NCBI RefSeq assembly: GCF_900111125.1
Contig: NZ_FOGE01000027.1
Location: 1-58,377 of the forward strand
Source of the DNA: Sphingobium sp. YR768
GTDB lineage: Bacteria > Pseudomonadota > Alphaproteobacteria > Sphingomonadales > Sphingomonadaceae
DNA: 58,377 bases
Reading direction: 5' to 3'
Under the pieces are notes generated by a model that worked only from the letters and a program-made list of their open reading frames with translations, had not been told where the DNA came from and searched no databases. Of this stretch, positions 37,127-46,305 are shown piece by piece. The translations under genes were made by a program, and so were the position numbers. Each line of letters opens with the position of its first letter. The stretch's first letter is position 1.

Positions 37127-38464
37127 TCAATTGGCTCTGGGCATCAATGAAGGGCGCGATCCGCCGTCGCGCACCCAGTCGTAAAGCTGCACGATCTGCT
37201 CGGCCTTGCGGTCCCAGGTGAATAGCGTCCGGACGCGTTCGACGGCCGCATCGCCCAGCAGGTCCAGGCGTGCGGGATCGTCCAGCAAAGCGGATATGAC
37301 GGCGCGAAATCCCTCTTGCAGCGTTTCCGCACTTGAAAAAGGCACGCGAATGCCGGTCTGATCGTCCATCAATTCTATGGGGCCGCCATAATCGGCTACG
37401 ATCGGGGCCACGCCCAGCGCCATCGCCTCCAGCACCACGCCCCCGCCAAATTCCCTTATGCTGGGGCAGGCGAGAAAATCGCAATCGACCAGCAGGGTCT
37501 GCACCTGCCGATGCTCTACTGCGCCATGCAGCGTGACCGCTTTATCGACGTGCAGTTCTCTGACCAGCGCGGCAATGGCATCGCGTTCCGGCCCATCGCC
37601 GATGATGTCGAGATGCAGGGCATCCGCCCGCAACATATCCTGTGCCGCGCGGATCAGCACGTCGGCGCATTTATACGGAACCAGCCGCCCGACAAAGGCG
37701 CCACGCAGCGGTGCCTGCGCGCGTCTCGTCCGGCGCAAGGCGAAGCGGGCGGGGTCGATGCCATTTTCGGGAAGGTGGAAGCTGCGCGGCCGCGCCTGCT
37801 CCGGTAATTCCGAAAGACTATGGAGCGATCCTGCCAATATCGCTGCGGCGTCGCGGCGGGTCGCCCTATAGCCAGGCAGCCATTTATAGGCGCCGCGCAG
37901 TCGCGACAGCCATTCCCGTTCGCGCGTTCGGCGATCCGCAAAGCCGTCCGGCCATGGCAGCCCGCCATTGAGCGGCCCGACCACCAGCGGCACGCCCAGC
38001 CGCTTGAGCCGAACGGCAAGATAGGAGGGCGTCGTCGGGCTCATCGGCGTCAGGCGATGTACGATGTCATAGGCACCGGCCTTCAAAGCAGGCCGAAACT
38101 TATCCCAGACCGCTTTCTCAAATGCATAGCATCCGATCGGCGCCAATGCCTGATAGATCGTCCAGCCACGATTGTCGCTCGCGCCCAGAAATCGTGCGAC
38201 GCGAAAGATCGTGCGCACCACGGCTTCGGTGTTGATGGTCGAAAAATCGCGGCCTTCCTGCCAGTCCATGGCGATGATGGCCGGACGATTGCGGATATGG
38301 GTCACCAGATGCACGTTCGCCTGCCGGGCCAGCGCTTCGGCAATGCACCACCCGATCAAAGGCACGCTCACCATATCGGGATTGGCGACCTCCGCCAGCA
38401 ACAGAACATGGTGACGCTTTTCCGCAGCCGGTGCGGATTTCTTCCCGGTCAATTCAACCACCAT
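37127..38464 (-). CDS. Family 4 glycosyltransferase
   Basis: A 445-residue GT4. The N-terminal domain has HHVLLLAEVANPDMVSVPLIG and a VVGPLNGGLPWP loop; the donor domain has FVGRLVPYKCADVLIRAAQ, IGDGPERD and CPSIREFGGGVVLEAMALGVAPIVADYGG. It is related in layout to the GT4 at 30694-32025. It probably forms a two-gene operon with the downstream polymerase. It is divergent from the glycosidase-like lipoprotein gene, with a 135-bp gap for two promoters. Confidence 0.88.
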   Translation of the reverse strand: MVVELTGKKSAPAAEKRHHVLLLAEVANPDMVSVPLIGWCIAEALARQANVHLVTHIRNRPAIIAMDWQEGRDFSTINTEAVVRTIFRVARFLGASDNRGWTIYQALAPIGCYAFEKAVWDKFRPALKAGAYDIVHRLTPMSPTTPSYLAVRLKRLGVPLVVGPLNGGLPWPDGFADRRTREREWLSRLRGAYKWLPGYRATRRDAAAILAGSLHSLSELPEQARPRSFHLPENGIDPARFALRRTRRAQAPLRGAFVGRLVPYKCADVLIRAAQDMLRADALHLDIIGDGPERDAIAALVRELHVDKAVTLHGAVEHRQVQTLLVDCDFLACPSIREFGGGVVLEAMALGVAPIVADYGGPIELMDDQTGIRVPFSSAETLQEGFRAVISALLDDPARLDLLGDAAVERVRTLFTWDRKAEQIVQLYDWVRDGGSRPSLMPRAN

Positions 38465-38599
38465 AATATCGCTACCTGTCGCATCGGGGGCGGGGGGCTA
38501 GAATGGCGGCAGGAGCATGCCTCCTCGAACCCTGTGTCCGGTCAGTATATGGACGCGGCCCGCAACATCCGATCATGTCCATTGGGAGGGGAGAAGTGC

Positions 38600-40786
38600 G
38601 TGGGGAAATCTCCGGCAATTTCAGGCATCACGCGCATGGATGTTCTGTGTCGGAAACCCGCCGCTTTGTTCGCGATGTTGTGTCTGGTTGGGTGCGGGGA
38701 AGGTGGCGTGGCCGCCGCGACGGATAAAGATCGCGCGGCGGCGACGCCGGTTTCCCGCTCCGTGTCGGGACCGGCTCCGGGCGGCATGGCGATGGGCACC
38801 AATCTGGACGGCCTTGCCTATTGGAGCAGCGCCATGCCGGTGCTGGACCTGATGAAATCCGCGAGCGTCTGGCTGCCCCAGGCCGAAGGGGTCTATGACA
38901 CGGGAGAAGCCATAGCGCAGGACCGCGACGGTTGGCCTCTGGCGCCGGGGGACGCCGGCATGCGCCGTTACCGCACGCTGCTCGTCAACATCCTGCATGA
39001 CAATCCCGCTGCGCTGCCTGCCGAACGCTATGTCGTCCTCTATGAAGGCCATGGTGCGATCACGGCCATCGATGTTGATGGAGCGCGGGTCTTATCCCGG
39101 ATCGATGGGGAGTTGCATGTAAGCGCTGGCCGGGGTGGAAGCCTTTACTTACGTATCGACGCCAATGGAGACGGGCGTGACCCGATACGCAATATACGCG
39201 TCGTCAGGGAAGATTATCTGCCGCTTTACAAGGCCGGGCTGACATTCGATCCGGAGTTTCTAGAACGGATCAAACCCTTCCATGCGCTGCGTTTCATGGA
39301 CTGGATGAACAGCAATGCGTTGTTCACGCCCATAGGTGGCCCGTTGACGGACGAGGCCGCGATCGAGCGTGCGCCGCAACTGGACTGGGCGGATCGGCCC
39401 AAGCTCACGTCCATGCGTTGGGGCGACGGCAGTCGCGGGGTGCCGGTCGAGGCCATGGTTGAACTCGCCAATCGTACGGGTGCCGAGCCGTGGTTCACCA
39501 TGCCCGTCAACGCAAGCGACGATTATGTCCGGGGCTTTGCCTCCTATGTCCACACGCATCTGCGTCCCGACCTCAGGGTCCATATCGAACTTTCCAATGA
39601 AGTCTGGAACTGGATATTCCCGCAGGCACGCTATGCGCGCGCTCGCGCCCGCGCCGTTTTCGGTCCCGATGGCGACGGGCTGGAATGGTATGGCATGCGC
39701 GCGGCGCAGGTGGGCATGATCTGGAAGCGGGCGTTCGGCGAGGCGGAGAAGCGCGGGCTGCGACCGGGCAGGGTGGCGATGGTGTTCGGCACCCAGTTCG
39801 GCTGGCGCGGGCTGGAAGCGACCGGCCTTGAAACCCAGCATTGGCGCGACGGCGATGGACGGCGGATGCGTGCCGCCGACTATTTCGACGAATATGCCAT
39901 CACCGGCTATTATGATGGGACGATGAACGTCGATGACGCCGTGCCCGTCGTCCAAAGCTGGTGGAAGGATGGCGATGGTGGCTACGCTCGTGCGATCGCT
40001 GTCCTCAACAAGCGGATTTCGGATTTTAACGCGCCACTCTATCAATATCATGCAGGACGCGCGCGAGCCCATGGCCTTCGCCTCGTCAGCTATGAAAGCG
40101 GTTTCGGCGAATATACGCCCATATCCCAGCATGCTAATCAGCCTTATACCGATTTTCTGGCCAAATTGCAGCGCAGGCCCGAATTCAAGACGCTGGAAAC
40201 CGCCAACTACAGCGCCTTTGCGCAAGTGGGCGGCAGTCTCTTCATGAACTTCGGCATCATCGGCACGCCCTCCAAATGGGGGAACTGGTCCGCGCTCGAA
40301 ACGATCCGGCAGACTGGCTCGCCGCGTTATGATGCGTTGATGACATGGCTGCGCAGGCATCCGCCCTCTCCGGAACGCGGACCGGCCATTGCTTATGCGG
40401 ACGCACGGATCGCACTTGGCGGGGCGCAGGGCGAAACCTTCACCGGAACCGCACATGGCTATGATGTGCTGGTCGGAGGCAGCGGCAATGATCGCTTCGT
40501 TGCCGGGCGGGGAGCAGGCAGTCGCATCGACGGAGGCGGGGGGCATGATGTGCTTGTCCTGCCGGAGCGCCGGACATCCTATCGCTTCAAGGCGCACCCA
40601 TCGCAGGCCATGGTGCAGGTGATCGGTCCCACTGGCGTGCAAAGCCTCACCGGCATATCCAATGTGCGCTTTTCGGATGGGACGCTGATCGATCTTGCAA
40701 AGCTCGTATCAGAGGATCGGAACGACCGGCTCGTCGATGTAAAACGGGTTGCTGGCGTCCCTGCGCCTGAACAGGCCGGGCCATAA
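38600..40786 (+). CDS. Putative lipoprotein with glycosidase-like barrel and RTX-like tail
   Basis: About 728 residues. The GTG at 38600 follows GGAGGGGAG; an ATG at 38636 is an alternative. The hydrophobic leader with a lipobox-like LCLVGC suggests an exported lipoprotein. The middle (about 60-580) resembles a TIM-barrel carbohydrate-active protein: FMDWMNSN, EPWFTMPVNASDDYV and the HIELSNEVWNW motif, whose NE could be a catalytic acid as in clan-A glycosidases. The C-terminus has GGSGNDRFVAGRGAGSRIDG, an RTX-like calcium-binding repeat. Its role in trimming or binding the polysaccharide is an inference. The 3' end overlaps the convergent SGNH gene by 78 bp. Confidence 0.7.
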   Translation: MGKSPAISGITRMDVLCRKPAALFAMLCLVGCGEGGVAAATDKDRAAATPVSRSVSGPAPGGMAMGTNLDGLAYWSSAMPVLDLMKSASVWLPQAEGVYDTGEAIAQDRDGWPLAPGDAGMRRYRTLLVNILHDNPAALPAERYVVLYEGHGAITAIDVDGARVLSRIDGELHVSAGRGGSLYLRIDANGDGRDPIRNIRVVREDYLPLYKAGLTFDPEFLERIKPFHALRFMDWMNSNALFTPIGGPLTDEAAIERAPQLDWADRPKLTSMRWGDGSRGVPVEAMVELANRTGAEPWFTMPVNASDDYVRGFASYVHTHLRPDLRVHIELSNEVWNWIFPQARYARARARAVFGPDGDGLEWYGMRAAQVGMIWKRAFGEAEKRGLRPGRVAMVFGTQFGWRGLEATGLETQHWRDGDGRRMRAADYFDEYAITGYYDGTMNVDDAVPVVQSWWKDGDGGYARAIAVLNKRISDFNAPLYQYHAGRARAHGLRLVSYESGFGEYTPISQHANQPYTDFLAKLQRRPEFKTLETANYSAFAQVGGSLFMNFGIIGTPSKWGNWSALETIRQTGSPRYDALMTWLRRHPPSPERGPAIAYADARIALGGAQGETFTGTAHGYDVLVGGSGNDRFVAGRGAGSRIDGGGGHDVLVLPERRTSYRFKAHPSQAMVQVIGPTGVQSLTGISNVRFSDGTLIDLAKLVSEDRNDRLVDVKRVAGVPAPEQAGP

Positions 40787-41878
40787 CAGGCGCAGCCTTA
40801 CCCATCGCAGCCAGATATTGGCGCCAGGATTGCGGCGCCATTGCAGATCGCGCTGATAAGCAAGGTAAGCAGGCGCAAAATCGTCGCTGAGATAGGCCAG
40901 GCAGGCATCGCTGGACATGGGTCTATATGGCCCGCCAAGGTCGGTCGTGAAGTTCCACGCAATCTGTTGCAGCCTCTGCGCCGTGTCCTCTCGCATGCCA
41001 AAGGGGCGCTCAGGCGTATGAATGGCGGTCCCATACATTGTCACGGACGTCAGCAGCGCGATGAAATATGTGCCGGTCTCGGTAAGGTGGACGTCGTCCC
41101 GGAAAAGTGCGGCCATTGTCGCTCGCGCGTTGTGCCCTTTCAAACCGGGCACGGACATGGGCGATAGCGCCTGTTCGACCAGCGCGGCCAGCGCCGATCC
41201 GGCCGGGATCGTCATCAGGCGGTCGGGGCGGCCGGATGCCGCAAGATCATGGTTTATTCGATCAGCGACGCAGCGCCATATGGGAGCAGCCGATCGCTCA
41301 TAGGCGATCCATGATGCAGGATTGTCCATGTCGGCAACGGTCATCCATGCTTCAAAAACATAGGTTTGTGCCTGCGGATTCTGTTCGATCATGCGGTCAT
41401 GAAAATCGCGCAAATATCGTATCATGTCGTTCCGCACGACAGCGTCCAGCAAGCTATGCTGTTCCGTGATGATCAACGTGTCGTAAGGCTGGTTTCCATA
41501 GGACCCTGCCCGCTGAAGTTCCGACAGCACGTCTATCGGCTGGTCGTTCCTGTTGGTTCCTGCGGCATAGCCGGTCCAGCGGCCTGCACCCTGTCCCATG
41601 GTGCGGTCCCTTATGGACGAACCGGCAAGCTGTTGCATGTCCCATAGCAGGGGTTGGTCTATGCTTGCGGCAAGGCGTTCGAGATATTCAGGGAAGGGAT
41701 GATCCATCAGGCTATGCCCCGACAGGAACAGGCGGCGTGGACCGTGCGAAAGCTGGCGGGATGCTGTCATCGGCGCGGCGATACCGGTCATCTGTGTCAC
41801 GACGGGTGTCGTCGGACCGACTTGCGACAGGGCCACAGCCGCGATCCATAAGCCTTTGCGTCCATGCCGATGCCTCAT
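40709..41878 (-). CDS. SGNH-hydrolase-like protein
   Basis: 389 residues from the ATG at 41878. A signal/anchor-like segment (WIAAVALSQVG) is followed by RLFLSGHSLMDHP, where the Ser sits in a GHS block, and later by FRDDVHLTETGTYF, the Asp-x-x-His block of SGNH/GDSL esterases. It is therefore probably a periplasmic esterase acting on O-acyl groups of the polysaccharide (inference; partner to the acyltransferase at 33167). The reading frame is open 36 codons further up. It lies 16 bp downstream of the WecB-like gene. Confidence 0.7.
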   Translation of the reverse strand: MRHRHGRKGLWIAAVALSQVGPTTPVVTQMTGIAAPMTASRQLSHGPRRLFLSGHSLMDHPFPEYLERLAASIDQPLLWDMQQLAGSSIRDRTMGQGAGRWTGYAAGTNRNDQPIDVLSELQRAGSYGNQPYDTLIITEQHSLLDAVVRNDMIRYLRDFHDRMIEQNPQAQTYVFEAWMTVADMDNPASWIAYERSAAPIWRCVADRINHDLAASGRPDRLMTIPAGSALAALVEQALSPMSVPGLKGHNARATMAALFRDDVHLTETGTYFIALLTSVTMYGTAIHTPERPFGMREDTAQRLQQIAWNFTTDLGGPYRPMSSDACLAYLSDDFAPAYLAYQRDLQWRRNPGANIWLRWVRLRLLWPGLFRRRDASNPFYIDEPVVPIL

Positions 41879-41894
41879 GTCGTTCGACGGCGGA

Positions 41895-42728
41895 TCACCC
41901 CGCCCGTCGGCGTTGCCATTGGCGAAAGATATGGAAGATGAGGGGACCGTCCACCAGATAGCGACGCCACAATCGCCTGGGGTCATGCGTCAGTCGAAAA
42001 AGCCATTCCAGGCAAAGACGTTGCAGGATTTTGGGTGCCCGAGCCTGTTCCTCGGTAAGGAATTGCAAGCTGGCCCCTATGCAAAGCCCGACGCCTACAG
42101 CCTGGCCGGTCCGGCTGATGCGGTAAGCGAGCATTTCCTGCTGTGGGGACCCTAGGGCGATAAAGACATAGCGGGCCTGCGCTGCGATCGCGAAGCGTAC
42201 GGCATTTTGCGTCGCATCGGCATCGTGAATGAAACCCATTGGCGGATCATGATGGATCAGTTGGGATAGGCCGAAGCGCTGTCGCAATATGTCGACCATG
42301 GCAGGATTCCCGCCAATTATGGCGATACGATCGTCAGCCTGTACGATGTCTCGCAGAAGCGCGACGGTAAGGTCGCTACCCGGCACGACCGGCAACGGCA
42401 CACCTGCACGCCGCGCCAGCTTTCCCAATATTCGGCTGTCGCATAGCGTGATCCAGGCATTGCGATATATGGGCCACAGATCGGATCGCTTGCACTGGAT
42501 GCGGACGACATGATCGACATTGGGCGTGACGATATAGGCAAAAGCCGCATCTGTCGGTCGCCGTTTGATATCGACCAGCAATTGAGCCTGATCGCGCAGA
42601 CTGAACGCAAAGTCGAAAAATTCGAATGTCTGCGCCGATGAACGATGCTGCGAATATTGTGGAACAATGGATTCGTCACCAATGTTCACAGGGGTTGGGT
42701 GTGTGGGAAAAGACAATGTCAGGGACAT
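41895..42728 (-). CDS. WecB/TagA/CpsF family glycosyltransferase
   Basis: A 277-residue GT26 enzyme that adds a sugar to a lipid-linked intermediate (ManNAcA or glucuronosyl-type, as in GumM). Motifs visible: AYIVTPNVDHVV, PLPVVPGSDLT, IIGG and FIALGSPQQE with the Gln-Glu pair, GVGLCIGASLQFL, and LEWLFRLTHDPRRLWRRYLV at the membrane-binding C-terminus. The start is the ATG at 42728 with GGAAG upstream. It is divergent from the export genes, across a gap with a strong inverted repeat. Confidence 0.92.
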   Translation of the reverse strand: MSLTLSFPTHPTPVNIGDESIVPQYSQHRSSAQTFEFFDFAFSLRDQAQLLVDIKRRPTDAAFAYIVTPNVDHVVRIQCKRSDLWPIYRNAWITLCDSRILGKLARRAGVPLPVVPGSDLTVALLRDIVQADDRIAIIGGNPAMVDILRQRFGLSQLIHHDPPMGFIHDADATQNAVRFAIAAQARYVFIALGSPQQEMLAYRISRTGQAVGVGLCIGASLQFLTEEQARAPKILQRLCLEWLFRLTHDPRRLWRRYLVDGPLIFHIFRQWQRRRAG

Positions 42729-42826
42729 GAAATCTTCCATATTCGGCAGGCGTGAGGTGATATTGGATCCGCACTGAGCAGATTTGAAATTGCTATACAT
42801 CCGCGCCGAAACATCTTGGACGGTTT

Positions 42827-42857
42827 AATATACGGGGTCATTATGTACCCGTATATT
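42827..42857. promoter_or_regulatory. Operator-like inverted repeat in divergent promoter
   Basis: Perfect 10-bp arms AATATACGGG and CCCGTATATT with an 11-nt spacer, followed by a further TACGGGTA half-site at 42863-42870. It lies between the divergent WecB-like and export-protein genes, 99 nt upstream of the wecB-like start, in a 256-bp gap with no other feature. Confidence 0.55.
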
Positions 42858-42984
42858 CTATCTACGGGTAAAAAGGCGGGTGCCTATTCCGCATTTCAGG
42901 TGGTCAGAAATAGGACCATCCTCGAACGACTGACAGACACCTGTCGATCAAACTAGACTCAGCGCTCAACTGCTGGGGGCTGTC

Positions 42985-43629
42985 ATGATACTTGGCGCGC
43001 GATCCGACATTTATTTTCGCAATATGCTGCTTTTTTTCTTGCTATTACTGCTTTTTGCCAGCCCCTTTGCTGCAATTGCACAGCCCGTAACGCCCCCGGC
43101 TCCACCAAGCGGTGCGGACCCTGAATATCGCATCAATCCGGGTGACGAACTCGACATATTGATTTGGGGGGAAGAGCGGTTGCAGCGCGTCGTGCGCGTC
43201 CTGCCCGATGGTACCTTCACCTTCCCTTTGGCGGGACGGATCGCGGCTGCCGACCGCACGGTGACGGAAATCGCCAACCAGATCCGCGCCAATATCGCGC
43301 CCAATTACCGGGAAGGTGCGCCGGACATCACCGTTGCGGTGAGAGAGGCCACAGGCATGCGCTTCTATGTGATGGGCAAGGTGCGCACGCCGGGCGGATT
43401 TTCGTCCGGCAAGGCGGTCAACGTGATCCAGGCTCTTAGTATGGCCGGCGGGTTGGCGGAGTTTGCGGACGTAAAGAACGCCATCATCCTCAGACATACG
43501 GCGCAAGGGCAGACGGTAGAGCGGGTGCGCCTTTCTGCCTTGCTGAAGGGCGCGCGCGGCATTGATCCGGGGCGGCTCGCCGCGCCTCTTCCTCTGCTGG
43601 AGGCGGGCGATGTCCTTCTCATTCCATGA
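42985..43629 (+). CDS. Short OPX polysaccharide export protein (Wza/GumB-like)
   Basis: 214 residues. A hydrophobic signal segment (about 14-32) is followed by a Poly_export domain (YRINPGDELDILIWGEE, LPDGTFTFPLAGRI) and one SLBB-like domain (MRFYVMGKVRTPGGF). It lacks the C-terminal amphipathic helix that makes the outer-membrane pore in Wza, and lacks a lipobox, like GumB-class OPX proteins. The next gene, a beta-barrel, overlaps it by 20 bp and may supply the pore. It begins the export operon OPX - barrel - Wzz - BY-kinase. Confidence 0.92.
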   Translation: MILGARSDIYFRNMLLFFLLLLLFASPFAAIAQPVTPPAPPSGADPEYRINPGDELDILIWGEERLQRVVRVLPDGTFTFPLAGRIAAADRTVTEIANQIRANIAPNYREGAPDITVAVREATGMRFYVMGKVRTPGGFSSGKAVNVIQALSMAGGLAEFADVKNAIILRHTAQGQTVERVRLSALLKGARGIDPGRLAAPLPLLEAGDVLLIP

Positions 43630-44818
43630 TCGTCAGGCATGGGCCGCTGCCATGGTCATCCCGGCGATGATTGTCGTGCCGGCCAATGGCCGCACCGAAC
43701 CGCGGCTGGACGTCGATATGTCGGTTCTGGCATCTCCCAATCCCCTGTTGCTGCAAGGCGAACGCAGAGGCGCGACCTCGCTCGAAGTGGCGGCATCGCC
43801 CGGCATCACCATCACCTCGCCAGGTGGATCGACCCTGGATGCTGGCGGCACGATCAGATATCGCAACTATACACGGCGATATGGCCATTATCTGCTGGGC
43901 GATTTCCGTGTCGAGGGGCGCTATCGCGATAGCGAATATCTCACCGTCGGTGGATGGGCGGGGTATAGTCGGGCGCTGGCGATCGACCTGCTTGCGTCCA
44001 GCGATGATGCGGCCGGCGATCCGCGCGGCATTCGCAACAGTTGGTATGGCGGCGTCGATGCGGCGTGGCGCCCCAATATCTATACGCTCATCACGCCGGA
44101 CATAAGATTTGAACGAGCCGTCTATGCGGATAGCGATCTTCTGCGCAACGCAAACGCCTTGACCTTCAGCCTGGCTTACGCTCGCCGTGTCGGCCCTCGC
44201 ACCAGTATCGGGCTACGCATCCGCGATACCATGAATTCCGTGACCGGCATGGCCGGCATGAACAGTGTGGCAGTTTATGCCACGCTCAATCGCCAACTGG
44301 GGCCGCGCGCACGCCTGCTGGCGGAACTAGGCGTGGAACAGGCAGGGCGTCAGATCGAATGGCTGGAGGACGTCAAAATGCGTCGGCCAGGCCGCACCCT
44401 GCTTGCAGGCCGGGTCGACCTGTGCCGGGAGGCGGAGGAAGGCGACCATGCGTTGACCGGTTGCCTCTCCGCCACGCTGAATTCGGAAGTCAGCGGCTTT
44501 GGCGGCCTGCGTCGTGACGCGACGGTGTCGATATCGCTCAGCAAGGCGCTGGGCGAGCATTTCAAGCTGCGCGGTGTCAGCGAATATCGCCATTCCTCGC
44601 TGATCGGCGGATCGCTCGTGACCGCGCCTGCCCAAGGCATGCGCACCAGTACGACGGATGCGGTGCGCAACATCGTGATGCTGGACTGGAAGTTGCGCCC
44701 GAATGTCACATTGACCGGCAGCGCCCAATATCTTCGCCGTCAGCTCGTCACGGGAAAGCGTATCGGATCGGCCTTTATCGGCCTGCAACTGCGCTACTAT
44801 TTCGGACAGCGCAAGTGA
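43610..44818 (+). CDS. Outer-membrane beta-barrel protein of the export operon
   Basis: 402 residues from the ATG at 43610 (GGAGG, 5 nt spacing). The N-terminus is signal-like, then come many alternating strands (TIRYRNYTRRYGHYLLGDFRV and so on), ending with FIGLQLRYYFGQRK, a barrel-type last strand before a short tail. There is no named domain I can be sure of. It is sandwiched between OPX and Wzz genes with overlaps on both sides (20 bp and 4 bp, GTGA), so it is almost certainly part of the export machine, perhaps the separate barrel partner of the short OPX protein. Confidence 0.78.
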   Translation: MSFSFHDRQAWAAAMVIPAMIVVPANGRTEPRLDVDMSVLASPNPLLLQGERRGATSLEVAASPGITITSPGGSTLDAGGTIRYRNYTRRYGHYLLGDFRVEGRYRDSEYLTVGGWAGYSRALAIDLLASSDDAAGDPRGIRNSWYGGVDAAWRPNIYTLITPDIRFERAVYADSDLLRNANALTFSLAYARRVGPRTSIGLRIRDTMNSVTGMAGMNSVAVYATLNRQLGPRARLLAELGVEQAGRQIEWLEDVKMRRPGRTLLAGRVDLCREAEEGDHALTGCLSATLNSEVSGFGGLRRDATVSISLSKALGEHFKLRGVSEYRHSSLIGGSLVTAPAQGMRTSTTDAVRNIVMLDWKLRPNVTLTGSAQYLRRQLVTGKRIGSAFIGLQLRYYFGQRK

Positions 44819-46305
44819 ACGACGACATCAGCCAGAATGGCAGCGTGATCAGCCTGCCGGAACTCTTCGCCATTTTGTACAGGCGGCGGTGGTGGATCAT
44901 GGTGCCGACGCTGATCGGGATATTGGCGGCGCTGGCGATCGCGCTGGTGATGACGCCCACCTACCGTTCGCAAGCTACGCTGCTGATCGATTCGCCGCAG
45001 ATCCCGACCAGCTTCGCCCCGGTGCGTACCGCCAATTACGCCAATGAACGTGTGGCAAAAATCCGTCAGCAGATCATGAGCCGGTCCAACCTGACCAGAT
45101 TGATCCGGGAAGGGGGGCTTTACGAAAGGGAGCAGCGTTCGATGTCGTTCGACGACCTGCTCGGGGTCATGCGCAGCGCCATCGCCGTCGATCTGGTAAG
45201 CGCCAGCGGGAACCAGCGTCCGGGCGCTGCGACCGACACGATCGCATTCGACCTGTCCTTCACCTATCTCGATCCTGCCGCCACCCATGCCGTCGCCGAG
45301 AAACTCGTCGCGATGTTCATGACCGAGGACAAAAGGCTACGGACCGAGCAGGCCGTGGGCACCGCTGCCTTTCTGGGGCGGCGCGTCGATGATTTACGTA
45401 ATCAGATGGTCGCGCTGGAAGGAAAGCGCCGGGAGGTCGAAAGTCGCTATGCGGGCGCTCTGCCAAATCAGGTGGCGTTGAGTGCACAATCGGGGTCGTC
45501 GCTCCGGTCCGAAGTATCCCGGCTGGATGCCGAAACGCAGGGTCTTGTGCAGCAGAACAGCCTGCTTGCGACGCGGAGCGAGGAAATCGCAGCCGCGCCT
45601 CGGCCGGAATTGGACGCGTTGCGCAGGGCCGAAGAGCGTGTCGCACAATTGGGCGCCACCTATTCAGATACGCATCCTGATGTGATCGCTGCGCAAATTG
45701 CCGTCGACCGGCAGCGGCGCGTCGCTCAGCGGTCGGCGGGGCCAATGCCCGGCAGCGGTGCAGTTGCGTCTGAGATGGGGGCCGCACGCGCGCGCATCGC
45801 TATGCTGGCCGCACGCCGGAATGAACTGGTCGGAACCATCGCGCAGATGGAGCGTGTGACGGCGCTTGCGCCTCAGGCGACCTACGAGCTGAACAATCTG
45901 GAACGCGATTACGACAATCTGAAACGCCAATATCAGGATGTGCGCGACACGCAGATGGAGGCGCAGGTCGCCGCCAGCCTTCAGGCAGAGGACAAGGGCG
46001 AGCGGTTTTCGGTCGTGAACGCGGCGAGTGCGCCGCTCGACCCTATTCGCCCCAAAAGAATGCAACTGCTGTTCAGCGGCCTTCTGGGCGGGTTTGTCTT
46101 CGGATTGATATTGGTCATACTTTGGGAGTTCATCGCCGGCCCGATCCATGGCGAGGGCGCGGTAGCGCGGCTGATGGACTGTCCGCCTCTTGCCATCATC
46201 CCGATATTGGCGCCCGGCATGGCAGTGCCGATATTGGAGCGCGCGCGCCGCTTCTTGCGGTTGCCGTCTAAGCGATCCGGCCCCCTTCGACCGGGAGTGG
46301 AATGA
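44815..46305 (+). CDS. Wzz/GumC-like polysaccharide co-polymerase
   Basis: A chain-length/export co-polymerase of 496 residues. The Wzz domain (about 10-110) has its first membrane segment at about 27-46 (IMVPTLIGILAALAIALVM). A long periplasmic coiled-coil region (about 190-400) follows, then a second membrane segment (about 420-440) preceded by the Pro-rich ASAPLDPIRPKRM motif. The cytoplasmic kinase domain is not fused but encoded next, as in GumC plus a separate BY-kinase. It starts with GTG overlapping the barrel stop. Confidence 0.92.
   Translation: MNDDISQNGSVISLPELFAILYRRRWWIMVPTLIGILAALAIALVMTPTYRSQATLLIDSPQIPTSFAPVRTANYANERVAKIRQQIMSRSNLTRLIREGGLYEREQRSMSFDDLLGVMRSAIAVDLVSASGNQRPGAATDTIAFDLSFTYLDPAATHAVAEKLVAMFMTEDKRLRTEQAVGTAAFLGRRVDDLRNQMVALEGKRREVESRYAGALPNQVALSAQSGSSLRSEVSRLDAETQGLVQQNSLLATRSEEIAAAPRPELDALRRAEERVAQLGATYSDTHPDVIAAQIAVDRQRRVAQRSAGPMPGSGAVASEMGAARARIAMLAARRNELVGTIAQMERVTALAPQATYELNNLERDYDNLKRQYQDVRDTQMEAQVAASLQAEDKGERFSVVNAASAPLDPIRPKRMQLLFSGLLGGFVFGLILVILWEFIAGPIHGEGAVARLMDCPPLAIIPILAPGMAVPILERARRFLRLPSKRSGPLRPGVE

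Noticed and set aside
37820..38599. N-terminal extension of the glycosidase-like lipoprotein
   Set aside because: The frame is open only because it runs antisense to a GT4; the lipobox-type leader and ribosome site place the start at 38600 or 38636.
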